Virus record (IMG/VR): IMGVR_UViG_3300033153_001834
Location: 1 to 57,520 of that record
Direction: 5' to 3' (one strand)
DNA from: a virus
Length of the DNA stretch: 57,520 nt
Position 1 is the first letter of the stretch; each line of letters begins with the position of its first letter. The translations under genes and the position numbers were made by a program. The notes beneath the pieces were generated by a model. The model saw nothing but the letters and a program-made list of their open reading frames with translations, ran no database searches and was not told where the DNA came from. This document shows positions 50,895 through 57,520 of this stretch, one piece after another.

Positions 50895-50926
50895 GACGGA
50901 ATCTCGATGTGGGAAAGACGGAATCT
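50895..50926 (-). repeat. Direct repeat in the capsid leader
   Basis: AGATTCCGTC on the minus strand occurs twice, at 50895-50904 and 50917-50926 (22 bases apart, two helical turns). It lies between the capsid promoter and the leader hairpin. Possibly a binding site for a regulator. Confidence 0.5.
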
Positions 50927-50944
50927 TTCTATTTGTATAATGTA

Positions 50945-50973
50945 ATCATAACACATCTAAATAGAAAAGTAAA
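50945..50973 (-). promoter_or_regulatory. Capsid promoter
   Basis: On the minus strand: TTTACT (50968-50973), 17 bases, TATGAT (50945-50950). About 130 bases of leader separate it from the capsid ATG at 50812. It is divergent from the small plus-strand gene promoter at 50992-51020. Confidence 0.72.
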
Positions 50974-50991
50974 GCTTTTTATTAATTATTT

Positions 50992-51020
50992 TTTACATTT
51001 ATAGATTTTTATAGTATAAT
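50992..51020 (+). promoter_or_regulatory. Early-type promoter of the isolated plus-strand gene
   Basis: TTTACA (50992-50997), 17 bases, perfect TATAAT (51015-51020). It faces against the structural block and leads to AAGGA and ATG at 51066. Confidence 0.8.
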
Positions 51021-51065
51021 ATAGTCTAATATAAGTTAAATACTATATAGAAGGAATAGTTAAAA

Positions 51066-51236
51066 ATGAATGGTAAGAAAGCAAGAAAGATTAGAAAAGA
51101 TTTAAGAATGAATGGTATTTATTATGATAATGCTGAATATGAAATTCTTAATCATGGGAAAAATGGTATTGGTACGATTGGTTTAACCTCAAGTTGCGGA
51201 CGTTCTAAATATCTTAAGGCTAAAGCAGACGTATAA
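51066..51236 (+). CDS. 56-residue plus-strand gene inside the structural block
   Basis: MNGKKARKIRKDLRMNGIYY... ends KYLKAKADV. The first half is strongly basic and helical, the second has GTIGLTSSCGRSK. It has a consensus promoter, an AAGGA ribosome site and a following hairpin (51241-51269), yet lies between capsid and scaffold genes on the other strand. It therefore behaves as an early gene placed in late territory, like a moron gene. Function unknown; nucleic acid binding is possible. Confidence 0.66.
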   Translation: MNGKKARKIRKDLRMNGIYYDNAEYEILNHGKNGIGTIGLTSSCGRSKYLKAKADV

Positions 51237-51240
51237 TTTT

Positions 51241-51269
51241 AATGGGTTAGATTAAAAACCTAACCCATT
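51241..51269 (+). terminator. Hairpin between the plus-strand gene and the scaffold gene
   Basis: AATGGGTTAG (51241-51250) and CTAACCCATT (51260-51269) form a ten-base perfect stem with a nine-base loop. It separates convergent genes. The following ATTAATTA is not a strong U-run, so the stop may be weak. Confidence 0.65.
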
Positions 51270-51274
51270 ATTAA

Positions 51275-52090
51275 TTACTGAACAGCTTCACGTAAAGTTT
51301 TAGCTAGAGTTGGATTGTTCTTATTCAATTTTGCTTGTTCTGTAATAGAATAACCATTACCTTTCTTATCAAAAGGATTATTAGTAGCATTATACTTCTT
51401 ACCACCAACATTAATAGTTGTATCAGAACCTTGATTTTGAATAGGAAAAGCTCCTGAAAACGCTTCATTAGCTTGAAATTCAGCGATTAATTCCGAAACG
51501 ATCATAGGGTCACCAGTCTTTACGTTCATCCGTTCCGCACCAGAAGTATCAACTACTTTAGTTTTATAAAGACCATTTTCATCTTTAAAGGTTTGAATGC
51601 TATCTTTAATATGAGGCATTAATAGAACTTGAGAACCGTTTACCTTTTCAATTTCTTTTAAAGCAACGTTTTCAATTAGTTCGTGGTCTAAAGCTGATTT
51701 TAGCCCTACAATTTCTAAGTCTTTAGATATAGTTAAATCACTAACAATCTTTTCGTGACTATTAGTCATATCATTCTTAAGCTTATTCCAGTTTTCAGAT
51801 GCAACTAAAGCTTCTTCTTCAGCTTTAATTCGATCAGATTCGATTTTATCTACATTTTCGATATATTTAGTATATCCATCTAAATCTAAACCTTCAGCTT
51901 TCTTTGATAATTCTTTAGCATCATTTAAGCGACTAATAAGGTCAGAATTTTTATCAACTAAACCTTTCTTTTGATTTTCAATATCTGTATTATATAGAGT
52001 ATCAAAGTTTTCTTGAACAGCTGACATTAATTTTGCTTGGTCTTCTGTTAGGTTTAGCTCTTTCATTAAATCTTTTATTGCAATTGGCAT
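51275..52090 (-). CDS. Capsid scaffold protein
   Basis: 271 residues from ATG at 52090, chosen for GGAAGG just upstream. A long acidic coiled coil (LNDAKELSKKAEG, KIESDRIKAEEEALVASENW) with a more ordered C-terminus (INVGGKKYNATNNPFDKK). The layout and position between portal and capsid genes fit a scaffold of the minor structural GP20 type. A longer frame to 52144 lacks a ribosome site and holds a hairpin. Confidence 0.78.
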   Translation of the reverse strand: MPIAIKDLMKELNLTEDQAKLMSAVQENFDTLYNTDIENQKKGLVDKNSDLISRLNDAKELSKKAEGLDLDGYTKYIENVDKIESDRIKAEEEALVASENWNKLKNDMTNSHEKIVSDLTISKDLEIVGLKSALDHELIENVALKEIEKVNGSQVLLMPHIKDSIQTFKDENGLYKTKVVDTSGAERMNVKTGDPMIVSELIAEFQANEAFSGAFPIQNQGSDTTINVGGKKYNATNNPFDKKGNGYSITEQAKLNKNNPTLAKTLREAVQ

Positions 52091-52111
52091 CTTATTTTCC
52101 TTCCTGTGTTT

Positions 52112-52142
52112 AAAAATATAGGCGTTAAGATTAGTTAACGCC
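52112..52142 (-). terminator. Hairpin with short U-run before the scaffold gene
   Basis: GGCGTTAA and TTAACGCC (52121-52128, 52135-52142) pair perfectly with a six-base loop; on the minus strand TATATTTTT follows. It probably weakens or ends transcription from the preceding gene. Confidence 0.6.
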
Positions 52143-52153
52143 ATTTTACTAAA

Positions 52154-52522
52154 TTATGCAGCTTTCTTCATTTCTGGAGACTGATAAATTCCAGACTTCC
52201 ATTCGTTTAAAATCTTTAGATTTTCTTCACGCTTATCTGAATCAGAATATTTTTCAACCATAGACTTAACTTTACTCCAGTTAGGTATGGTCATAGAAGT
52301 TCGTTCTATTTGTTTATATCCTAAACCTCTTATTAATCCATAAGCAAGATAAGTTGCTCTTGCAATAGGTCTAATATGAGTAGTTCTATGTAAATAGATA
52401 GATTCTCTTCTCATATTTGATTTATAAGAAAATTTACCTTTTTTAATTGATAACTCTTCTTTACGAATAATGCGTGATTCTTCTGCTAACGATTTTATTT
52501 TGATCTTTAATTCAATACTCAT
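52154..52522 (-). CDS. Conserved-looking phage protein of unknown function
   Basis: 122 residues from ATG at 52522 (AAGGTGA six bases upstream; a GTG at 52531 would add three). Basic start (IKIKSLAEESRIIRKEELSI) then ESIYLHRTTHIRPIARATYL and a helical end. I associate this LHRTT...AR..YLAYG pattern with small conserved phage proteins but cannot name a function. Ends at a hairpin. Confidence 0.66.
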   Translation of the reverse strand: MSIELKIKIKSLAEESRIIRKEELSIKKGKFSYKSNMRRESIYLHRTTHIRPIARATYLAYGLIRGLGYKQIERTSMTIPNWSKVKSMVEKYSDSDKREENLKILNEWKSGIYQSPEMKKAA

Positions 52523-52591
52523 GATATTCACCTTATTGTTTAATTTTAATTGTTATTTATAAAAAAATTAAATCAATTTGGTGGTCCACGG

Positions 52592-52614
52592 TTATGAAAT
52601 TCAATGCTTCATAA
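52592..52614 (-). promoter_or_regulatory. Short hairpin downstream of the tRNA-like element
   Basis: TTATGAA and TTCATAA pair over seven bases with a nine-base loop. No U-run. Part of an AT-rich gap (52523-52642) with no gene. Confidence 0.4.
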
Positions 52615-52626
52615 TTATTCTCCTAT

Positions 52627-52643
52627 ATTTTACGCTGTAAAAT
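52627..52643 (-). promoter_or_regulatory. Hairpin adjoining the 3' end of the tRNA-like element
   Basis: ATTTTAC and GTAAAAT pair over seven bases with a three-base loop, overlapping the last base of the encoded CCA. It may guide processing of the tRNA 3' end. Confidence 0.45.
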
Positions 52644-52711
52644 GGTGAGTGTGCAGGGAATCGAACCCTGTGCTACCGGATTGAAAGCCTTTTGCAAAGC
52701 CCTTCACACCC
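52643..52711 (-). tRNA. tRNA-Cys-like element (GCA), no recognisable D-arm
   Basis: Acceptor GGGTGTG pairs with CACACTC (one G-T), discriminator A, and an encoded CCA. The T-arm is perfect: CAGGG TTCGATT CCCTG. The only good anticodon loop is TTGCAAA with anticodon GCA, flanked by AAGGGCT and AGGCTTT (one mismatch, one G-T). It follows the acceptor directly, so the usual D-arm is missing and 13-15 bases lie before the T-arm. At 69 bases it is short. It may be a real D-arm-less tRNA, a degraded tRNA-Cys or a tRNA-like signal. Confidence 0.52.
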
Positions 52712-52765
52712 TTAAAAAAATTATTTTAATAAACAAAAATAAAATAATAAAACAAAATAAAATAA

Positions 52766-54355
52766 TCAATTCTTAATTTCCGTATTCTTAATGTTATTCC
52801 CTGTTTCAAGATTTGAACCTTTTAAGCCTTCGTCTTGTCCTGATCCAGACCCTGGTCCAGGTAACGCTGGAGTTAACTCTGCAGTTAATCTAGCAGCAGT
52901 AGCAGCAATCTCCGCATCTTTTTCTTTATCAAGAAATTGAGGAGGATTTTCCTTAATATCTGCTATTTCTTCTTCAAATGTCTTATTAGCGTTAATTATT
53001 TCGCCTTCTTTCATCTTCTCAAACATTGTCTTATGAGAAATAGCTCCGTCTATCCAAGAACGAACTAAAGCAATTTGAGCATTTGGTTCCATGTCTACTG
53101 ATAAGAAATCTGAATTAAGTTTATAAACAATCTTCCTTGCATCTTTACCTGCCCAATTAAAATATATTTTTAAAATTTCTTGTAATTGAGAAGAGATATT
53201 TTGAACGATTGAGGTTATAACCGCAGTTTCTTGACCGCTTCTTATTAAAACAGAAGTAGCAGTTTCACGAGAAACACCTTGTTGTTTTAAGATTTGGGCT
53301 CCAGTTACGGCCATTGTCTCTCTTAAATCTTCAATATAATCACGATGAGCTTGCGCTGACTTTCCATCAAACTCAAGCATACCAACTTTAGCGTCTGGAT
53401 TGCCTAAAACCCATAATTTAGAAGAGCCGATTGTTGTTGGAGTGTCTTCATCATCTGCATCAACACCTGTAATCCAAGGAGTTGGTAAAGCAGTCATATG
53501 CAAGACTTCAATTTGGTCTACAACTCTATTAATTAGGTCAATATTTAAGTCAGATACGTCCTGAAGTACTGATTTATCAATAGAATAGTTATTAGACTCT
53601 TTACCGTGAATAATAAGTGGTATAGCATCTAATTCCTGACCGTTCTGCATTATAAAATTATCTTTAACACTTTCGTCAGAGTATTCAGTCTTATCTTTAT
53701 CTCTTGCGTAGTTAGTTTCGTCAGGTTTAGGTATATTACGCTCATATTTACGTACACGAACCCGATTTTTACCCTTATTTAGCTCAGATGGGTGTAAACT
53801 CCATACATAATGGACTTTTACTATCTCTAAAGTAAATTCATCGTCTGCTTTTTGTCTTTCTTCTTGTACAGAATAGACAAACTGGGATAATTCAGGATAA
53901 CCTTTATCGTTAGACGTTTGGAAGCTAACAAATTGTTCTGGCTTAATTAAGGTTAAGTAAGGGCGGTTAAGAGGCGTAGAAAAGTCCACAATCGAAGCAC
54001 AGAAGCCTTGCTTTAAGACTTCATACGGTATTTGAGCAGCATATTCGTTAACAGAGTTACCAAGTAGGTCTACATTTTGATATAAGATATCACTATCTTC
54101 TACAGGAAGTTCGTGTAGAGGTGGCTTCTTAAAGATTGAAGAGTTAAAAGATGAAATGACTTTAGGGTAATATAAGTAAAAAGGTGTTCTAGCCCATCTT
54201 GCAGCTTTTTGGTCGTCGGAATCTAGCTCAAGACCAGCGTAATATTGGTCCATATTCTCTAGCATTTTCTTACGACCAGCGTATAAATCGTTATTTTGAT
54301 TTATTTCTGATTGCAAAGCGAGTACTTGTTGCGACATTTTAAATAAATAAGCCAT
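52766..54355 (-). CDS. Portal protein, DUF4055-like
   Basis: 529 residues. The start (MAYLFKMSQQVLALQSEINQ) and the long central part match the DUF4055 portal type, with the marker ETATSVLIRSGQETAV at about 365-380 and a helical C-terminus. It forms the ring through which DNA is packaged. It follows TerL with two bases between stop and start, as usual. Confidence 0.83.
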   Translation of the reverse strand: MAYLFKMSQQVLALQSEINQNNDLYAGRKKMLENMDQYYAGLELDSDDQKAARWARTPFYLYYPKVISSFNSSIFKKPPLHELPVEDSDILYQNVDLLGNSVNEYAAQIPYEVLKQGFCASIVDFSTPLNRPYLTLIKPEQFVSFQTSNDKGYPELSQFVYSVQEERQKADDEFTLEIVKVHYVWSLHPSELNKGKNRVRVRKYERNIPKPDETNYARDKDKTEYSDESVKDNFIMQNGQELDAIPLIIHGKESNNYSIDKSVLQDVSDLNIDLINRVVDQIEVLHMTALPTPWITGVDADDEDTPTTIGSSKLWVLGNPDAKVGMLEFDGKSAQAHRDYIEDLRETMAVTGAQILKQQGVSRETATSVLIRSGQETAVITSIVQNISSQLQEILKIYFNWAGKDARKIVYKLNSDFLSVDMEPNAQIALVRSWIDGAISHKTMFEKMKEGEIINANKTFEEEIADIKENPPQFLDKEKDAEIAATAARLTAELTPALPGPGSGSGQDEGLKGSNLETGNNIKNTEIKN

Positions 54356-54357
54356 TT

Positions 54358-55716
54358 TTACTTCCCTTTTACACCCTTTGATCTAAAGGTATTTCTCTTT
54401 ACCGGAAACATATAATGTATAATATAAGTTGCCGCATCTGTTATATCATCTATCGAAGCTCCAGAAGTTTTTTCTGGGAGTTCAGTATTTGGATTAAAAA
54501 CTTGTTGCTCTAATGCGTCTGTTAAATCAGGACATAAGTCTGTATTTACTGTTACTAAACCTGATCTATAAGCCGAATTAGAGGCTAAAACACGATCAAG
54601 TATCTTAGGATTTCTTCCAGGATATTTACAACTAAAACCTGCTCTCTTTAGAAGAGATATATCAGATTGTGTAAAACCTTTAGAAGATACATTTTTACCA
54701 GAAGAATCTGGGAAGCAATTAACTTGAGAATTAGGAAATACATTCTGAATTACTTCTATTGTTTCTGGCGTATCTTTAATTCCTTTAAAATGATGTATTG
54801 CTGCTAAAGTTGGTTTCTTATTGTATAAATAACCATTAACAGATTTACCTTGTTCTGCAAGACTTTTTCTTTTAACATAAATAACAGAATTACAGTTCAT
54901 TACGTTAAAATCCATTGATACGAATAAATCTTCACCATCTTCATAGACTTCATTCGTATGAGAATCTATACGATTAAACTCTTTAAAGACTGTACCCGAC
55001 TTCATATTTATAAACTCACCATCTAAATATGCCGAGACTAATTCTTTTGGATAAATAGCTTCTAAGTTTTCTACAAAATCAGATGGTAAATGTAAATTTT
55101 CCCGTGTCGAAGCTTGGATTAAAACATAATTCTTTGGTCTATTCTTTTTAAATCTATCATAAACAAAGCGAAAACCCTCTGGAGTTGTCGCAACAAACAA
55201 TTGGTTAATTATATTTATTATTCTGCCATCTTCGTCTATTTTTATATTTCCATCTTTATCTAAAAGAGGAATGGCTTTACGAGCACGAGCAATAGCTTTA
55301 ATCCAAATTTCTTTTGCTTTATTCGTTGGTAGTGTATCTAGCTCATCGCAGAAAACAGCTACTACGTTCATACCGATAATCTTTGTAGGATCATCCATAG
55401 ATTTAATAATTATTCTACCACCAGCTTCAAATACAATTTCACCGGTTGTTCTGTTAATTTTATATTTAATATTAGTAGGTTGTAAAATCTCTTCAAGAGT
55501 CGGAATTAAAATATCCCGCATCATTGAGAAAACTGGAGTTAAGTATAAGACATCCGCTTGTGGATACTTTAACTTAATAATAATCATTTTAAGAACTAAT
55601 ACGAATGTCTTTCCTGAACCAAACCCAGCTACAAAAGCTACAGCCTTTGAAGTTTCATCGCAGTCGATAAATTTCGTCTGTGACTTAGTGAGTTCAATTA
55701 TACGTCCAGGTTTCAA
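54358..55716 (-). CDS. Terminase large subunit
   Basis: 452 residues, TTG start at 55716 (an in-frame stop lies just upstream). Walker A GFGSGKT (31-37), Walker B VFCDELD (121-127), coupling motif ATTPE (176-180), then an RNase H-like nuclease with acidic residues in SMDF (269), FPDSSG (337) and ITDAATY (427). The ATPase pumps DNA and the nuclease cuts it. No small terminase is recognised nearby. Confidence 0.93.
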   Translation of the reverse strand: MKPGRIIELTKSQTKFIDCDETSKAVAFVAGFGSGKTFVLVLKMIIIKLKYPQADVLYLTPVFSMMRDILIPTLEEILQPTNIKYKINRTTGEIVFEAGGRIIIKSMDDPTKIIGMNVVAVFCDELDTLPTNKAKEIWIKAIARARKAIPLLDKDGNIKIDEDGRIINIINQLFVATTPEGFRFVYDRFKKNRPKNYVLIQASTRENLHLPSDFVENLEAIYPKELVSAYLDGEFINMKSGTVFKEFNRIDSHTNEVYEDGEDLFVSMDFNVMNCNSVIYVKRKSLAEQGKSVNGYLYNKKPTLAAIHHFKGIKDTPETIEVIQNVFPNSQVNCFPDSSGKNVSSKGFTQSDISLLKRAGFSCKYPGRNPKILDRVLASNSAYRSGLVTVNTDLCPDLTDALEQQVFNPNTELPEKTSGASIDDITDAATYIIHYMFPVKRNTFRSKGVKGK

Positions 55717-55749
55717 ACTTTAATTCTCTAAGATGCAGTTATTAAGCCT

Positions 55750-55778
55750 ATCTTAACATATATATCTAGGGAAGTAAA
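55750..55778 (-). promoter_or_regulatory. Promoter before the terminase gene
   Basis: On the minus strand: TTTACT (55773-55778), inside the last codons of the upstream gene, 17 bases, TAAGAT (55750-55755). The same layout as the early promoters with a weaker -10. Confidence 0.55.
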
Positions 55779-56335
55779 GGACTTTTATAAGTAAAAGTTC
55801 CTTTAATATAATGAGGATATTGATTAGAATCAAATATTTTTTCTAGTGTTTTTAGAAATTCTTTAGGTAGGTATTCATTCTCTATTAGTTTAAGTTGAAT
55901 ATTATTAACAAAATCCATCTTAGATAACTGATAGCAAAAGTTTGAATCTAAGGGAAAATTAGAAAGAGGGGTAGCAGTTATCATTACCTTTTGGGTAAAG
56001 CAGATAATCTTATGGTATATCTCTAAAGCATCTTCATAATCAAATATATCAAAATCTTCTAAAATAATTAAATCTTGATGCGTTAGTTTATTAATTTCAT
56101 CGTAATCTAGTATTGTTAATTTATGATTATATTCTTTAAGCTCTCGAAGCATACTATCGTATACAGTTTTTACATATTCTTTTAAACTAGAATCTACAAT
56201 AATAGTAATTTTACCTTGGTTCATTATAGCTTTCGCTATTGAAGTATATGTTTTCCCTGATGCCATACCACCGATTAAAGTTGTTACTTTTTTATTAGAT
56301 TGAACAGCTTCTAATTGAGTTTTAAATAGTTTCAT
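55766..56335 (-). CDS. ATPase-only terminase-like protein
   Basis: 189 residues. Walker A GGMASGKT (22-29), Walker B LIILEDFD (89-96), motif III MITATP (118-123), and the end-of-ATPase segment ENEYLPKEFLKTLEKIFDSN that lines up with ENLHLPSDFVENLEAIYPKE in TerL. The protein stops just there, so the nuclease half is absent. It sits directly upstream of TerL where a small terminase would be. It may be an ATPase regulator or an old duplicate. Confidence 0.76.
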   Translation of the reverse strand: MKLFKTQLEAVQSNKKVTTLIGGMASGKTYTSIAKAIMNQGKITIIVDSSLKEYVKTVYDSMLRELKEYNHKLTILDYDEINKLTHQDLIILEDFDIFDYEDALEIYHKIICFTQKVMITATPLSNFPLDSNFCYQLSKMDFVNNIQLKLIENEYLPKEFLKTLEKIFDSNQYPHYIKGTFTYKSPLLP

Positions 56336-56670
56336 TATTCATTATCTCCATATTTAAGAATAAAATGACCATCTTTTCCAGTAGGGACATTTTCAGGATT
56401 CATTAATCTTCTATCAACTAATCTTTCTATATGTCTTGATTCGTGTAATACTAATGCTTTTCTTAAATGAGAAATAATTTCCTCGTTACCTCTCCATGGT
56501 ATTTGTTTATTTAAAAATTGAACTCTATTAATTAAAGCACGTAATACTTCTTGGTTATTTGTTCCTGGATGCTTATTTCCTTTATTTCTATTAACAAAAC
56601 ATAAAGTTTCTGTTCCGTTACAGTCAAGAGCATTAAGACTATAAATATGACCTTCTTCTAGCACTTCCAT
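56335..56670 (-). CDS. Probable Acb2/Tad1-type hairpin protein
   Basis: 111 residues. The central part (PGTNNQEVLRALINRVQFLN, then PWRGNEEIISHLRKALVLHE) follows the helical hairpin pattern NEEVLxxLIxRxxYLN...EN..AxxxLExA shared by phage proteins now grouped with Acb2/Tad1 cyclic-nucleotide sponges. Known members bind CBASS or Thoeris signals and block defence. The N-terminal extension (MEVLEEGHIYSLNALDCNGT) is unusual, so sponge activity here is uncertain. Confidence 0.6.
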   Translation of the reverse strand: MEVLEEGHIYSLNALDCNGTETLCFVNRNKGNKHPGTNNQEVLRALINRVQFLNKQIPWRGNEEIISHLRKALVLHESRHIERLVDRRLMNPENVPTGKDGHFILKYGDNE

Positions 56671-56876
56671 TAGTAGTCCTCTGTTATGTTTTTATCTTCG
56701 ATAAACTTTTCTTCAAATTCTTTTATTGACCTTATATATACAGTAACTAGTAATGGATTTTGATATACTACCATATCTTGGTCTTTATTATCTGTTACAT
56801 CTAAACCAATATAAAGAACTTCGTATAAGTCATTCGTTTTAATGTTTCTATAGTAGTGATTAGGAGAAATATTCAT
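56670..56876 (-). CDS. DUF1653-like small protein
   Basis: 68 residues. YYRNIKTNDLYEVLYIGLDV..., VVYQNPLLVTVYIRSIKEFE matches the small beta-barrel pattern of DUF1653 (R/KH-x-x-YEV-x-x-I-A ... VVY ... V-R-P-x-x-F). Function unknown. Overlaps neighbours at both ends. Confidence 0.66.
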   Translation of the reverse strand: MNISPNHYYRNIKTNDLYEVLYIGLDVTDNKDQDMVVYQNPLLVTVYIRSIKEFEEKFIEDKNITEDY

Positions 56877-57130
56877 AAATCCTCAAAATTTATTGGTAAG
56901 TCTAGTGTTTGTCGATTTAACTGATTATTATATGCTTCGCAATGATCTATATCTTCTTGGCCCATTGCTACTTCGCATTTCGTTTCATTATTACTATTAC
57001 AATTTTGACAATCGTTATTTTTATAATTCAAATAATAGGACTCTGCCCATTCTATTCCATTACACTTTCCTCCAGTTAATCTATGAGGAAAAGGATAAAT
57101 ACTACAAAAGCATGTTACTTGCTCTCTCAT
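56873..57130 (-). CDS. Cysteine-rich protein
   Basis: 85 residues. The start has CFCSIYPFPHRLTGGKCNG, a cysteine and PFPHR-containing motif I associate with small phage proteins, and CQNC follows about 40 residues later with a further acidic Cys. Probably binds a metal ion. It abuts the RusA-like gene. Confidence 0.68.
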   Translation of the reverse strand: MREQVTCFCSIYPFPHRLTGGKCNGIEWAESYYLNYKNNDCQNCNSNNETKCEVAMGQEDIDHCEAYNNQLNRQTLDLPINFEDL

Positions 57131-57520
57131 TTATTCACCTTTTGCATAAAGAATTGAATCTTCTGATATTTTTATTGGTTCTTCTTTCCATTCCGAGATT
57201 TTTACAACTACTCCACCTGGTTTTCCTATTGACCCTCTTATTATATGAAGGTCGTTAATTAAAGCATCGTCATCCCATACTTCAGCATATGTTAGAGAGT
57301 CTAAAAGGGCTTTCATTCTATTATCTAAATCAGCTCTATGACGAGTTGGAAAAGAGATTAAGACTTCTACCTTTAATGGTATATTAGCTTGGATATTAAA
57401 CTTATGTTTTAAAACATACTCTCTAACCTTCTGCCTATAAATTTTACCTTGCTCTTTTACATACTTAATGACTTTATAGGCTTTAGTAGTATATCCATAG
57501 TACGAGTTTACACTCGGTGG
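57131..57520 (-). CDS. rusA: RusA-type Holliday junction resolvase, truncated at the right edge
   Basis: The frame is open to the window edge, giving 129 visible residues. The start PPSVNSYYG, then RADLDNRMKALLDSL and WDDDALINDL match RusA: Asp in DLDN, Lys in the following helix, and Asp-Asp in the DDxxI motif. Only a few N-terminal residues are missing. It resolves branched DNA before packaging, which fits its place upstream of terminase. Confidence 0.87.
   Translation of the reverse strand, partial: PPSVNSYYGYTTKAYKVIKYVKEQGKIYRQKVREYVLKHKFNIQANIPLKVEVLISFPTRHRADLDNRMKALLDSLTYAEVWDDDALINDLHIIRGSIGKPGGVVVKISEWKEEPIKISEDSILYAKGE

Noticed and set aside
55271-55723. 150-residue plus-strand frame opposite TerL
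   Set aside because: Antisense to conserved terminase motifs, with hydrophobic low-information composition typical of a shadow frame.
56893-57258. 121-residue plus-strand frame rich in Leu/Tyr
   Set aside because: Opposite the cysteine-rich and RusA genes; it looks membrane-like only because it is the complement of their codons.
1-57520. Integration or lysogeny module
   Set aside because: No integrase, excisionase, CI-like repressor or attachment core is visible; the HTH-like gene at 5469 does not qualify.

Overview
The window is one continuous piece of a tailed double-stranded DNA phage genome. It is very AT-rich and tightly packed, with many ATGA/TAATG stop-start overlaps and no stretch over 300 bases without a gene. 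The tail genes follow the lambda order (tail terminator, tail tube, G/GT chaperone with a frameshift site, a 1179-residue tape measure, M/L-position proteins, NlpC protease, J-like tip), so the virion is a siphovirus. A lipoprotein, a spanin-like anchored protein and an M15 endolysin point to a Gram-negative host. Low GC and an appendage family I associate with marine phages suggest a low-GC aquatic bacterium, but the host cannot be named. I see no integrase, repressor or excisionase, so nothing supports a temperate lifestyle.

Left half (about 1-21,800). After a truncated minus-strand gene and a divergent promoter region (233-368), plus-strand early genes run to 21,795. They encode small unknown proteins, a J-domain protein, an SF1 helicase, an NAD-dependent DNA ligase split into two genes by an insertion carrying thyA, a Sak4/SSB-like/PD-(D/E)XK recombination set, an SF2 helicase, a DnaQ exonuclease and a DnaE-type polymerase. 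Nucleotide and modification enzymes are spread through this block: ThyA, a ThyX-like protein, a P-loop nucleotide kinase, a deoxyribosyltransferase, an HD phosphohydrolase, a phosphoribosyltransferase, a MazG-like protein, a glycosyltransferase and an FkbM methyltransferase. At least eight plus-strand promoters share TTTACA/T - exactly 17 bases - TATAAT, several overlapping the 3' end of the preceding gene. The block ends at a hairpin terminator at 21,854-21,886.

Right half (57,520 down to 21,885, minus strand). In transcription order: RusA resolvase (cut by the window edge), small genes including a probable Acb2/Tad1-type hairpin protein, an ATPase-only terminase paralog, TerL, portal, an odd tRNA-Cys-like element, scaffold, major capsid, head-tail connectors, tail tube, G/GT chaperones, tape measure, tail tip, three fibre genes, a lysis group, and last a second set of large appendage genes (two about 550-residue proteins, a 924-residue beta-helix protein, two short 10-residue-repeat proteins and two Ig-like proteins). 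A 56-residue gene at 51,066-51,236 runs against this block from its own consensus promoter.

The most unusual points are the split ligase with its insert, the ThyA/ThyX-like pair alongside a glycosyltransferase and a methyltransferase (possible base hypermodification), the nuclease-less terminase paralog, the D-arm-less tRNA-like element, and the KVYxS decapeptide repeat proteins.
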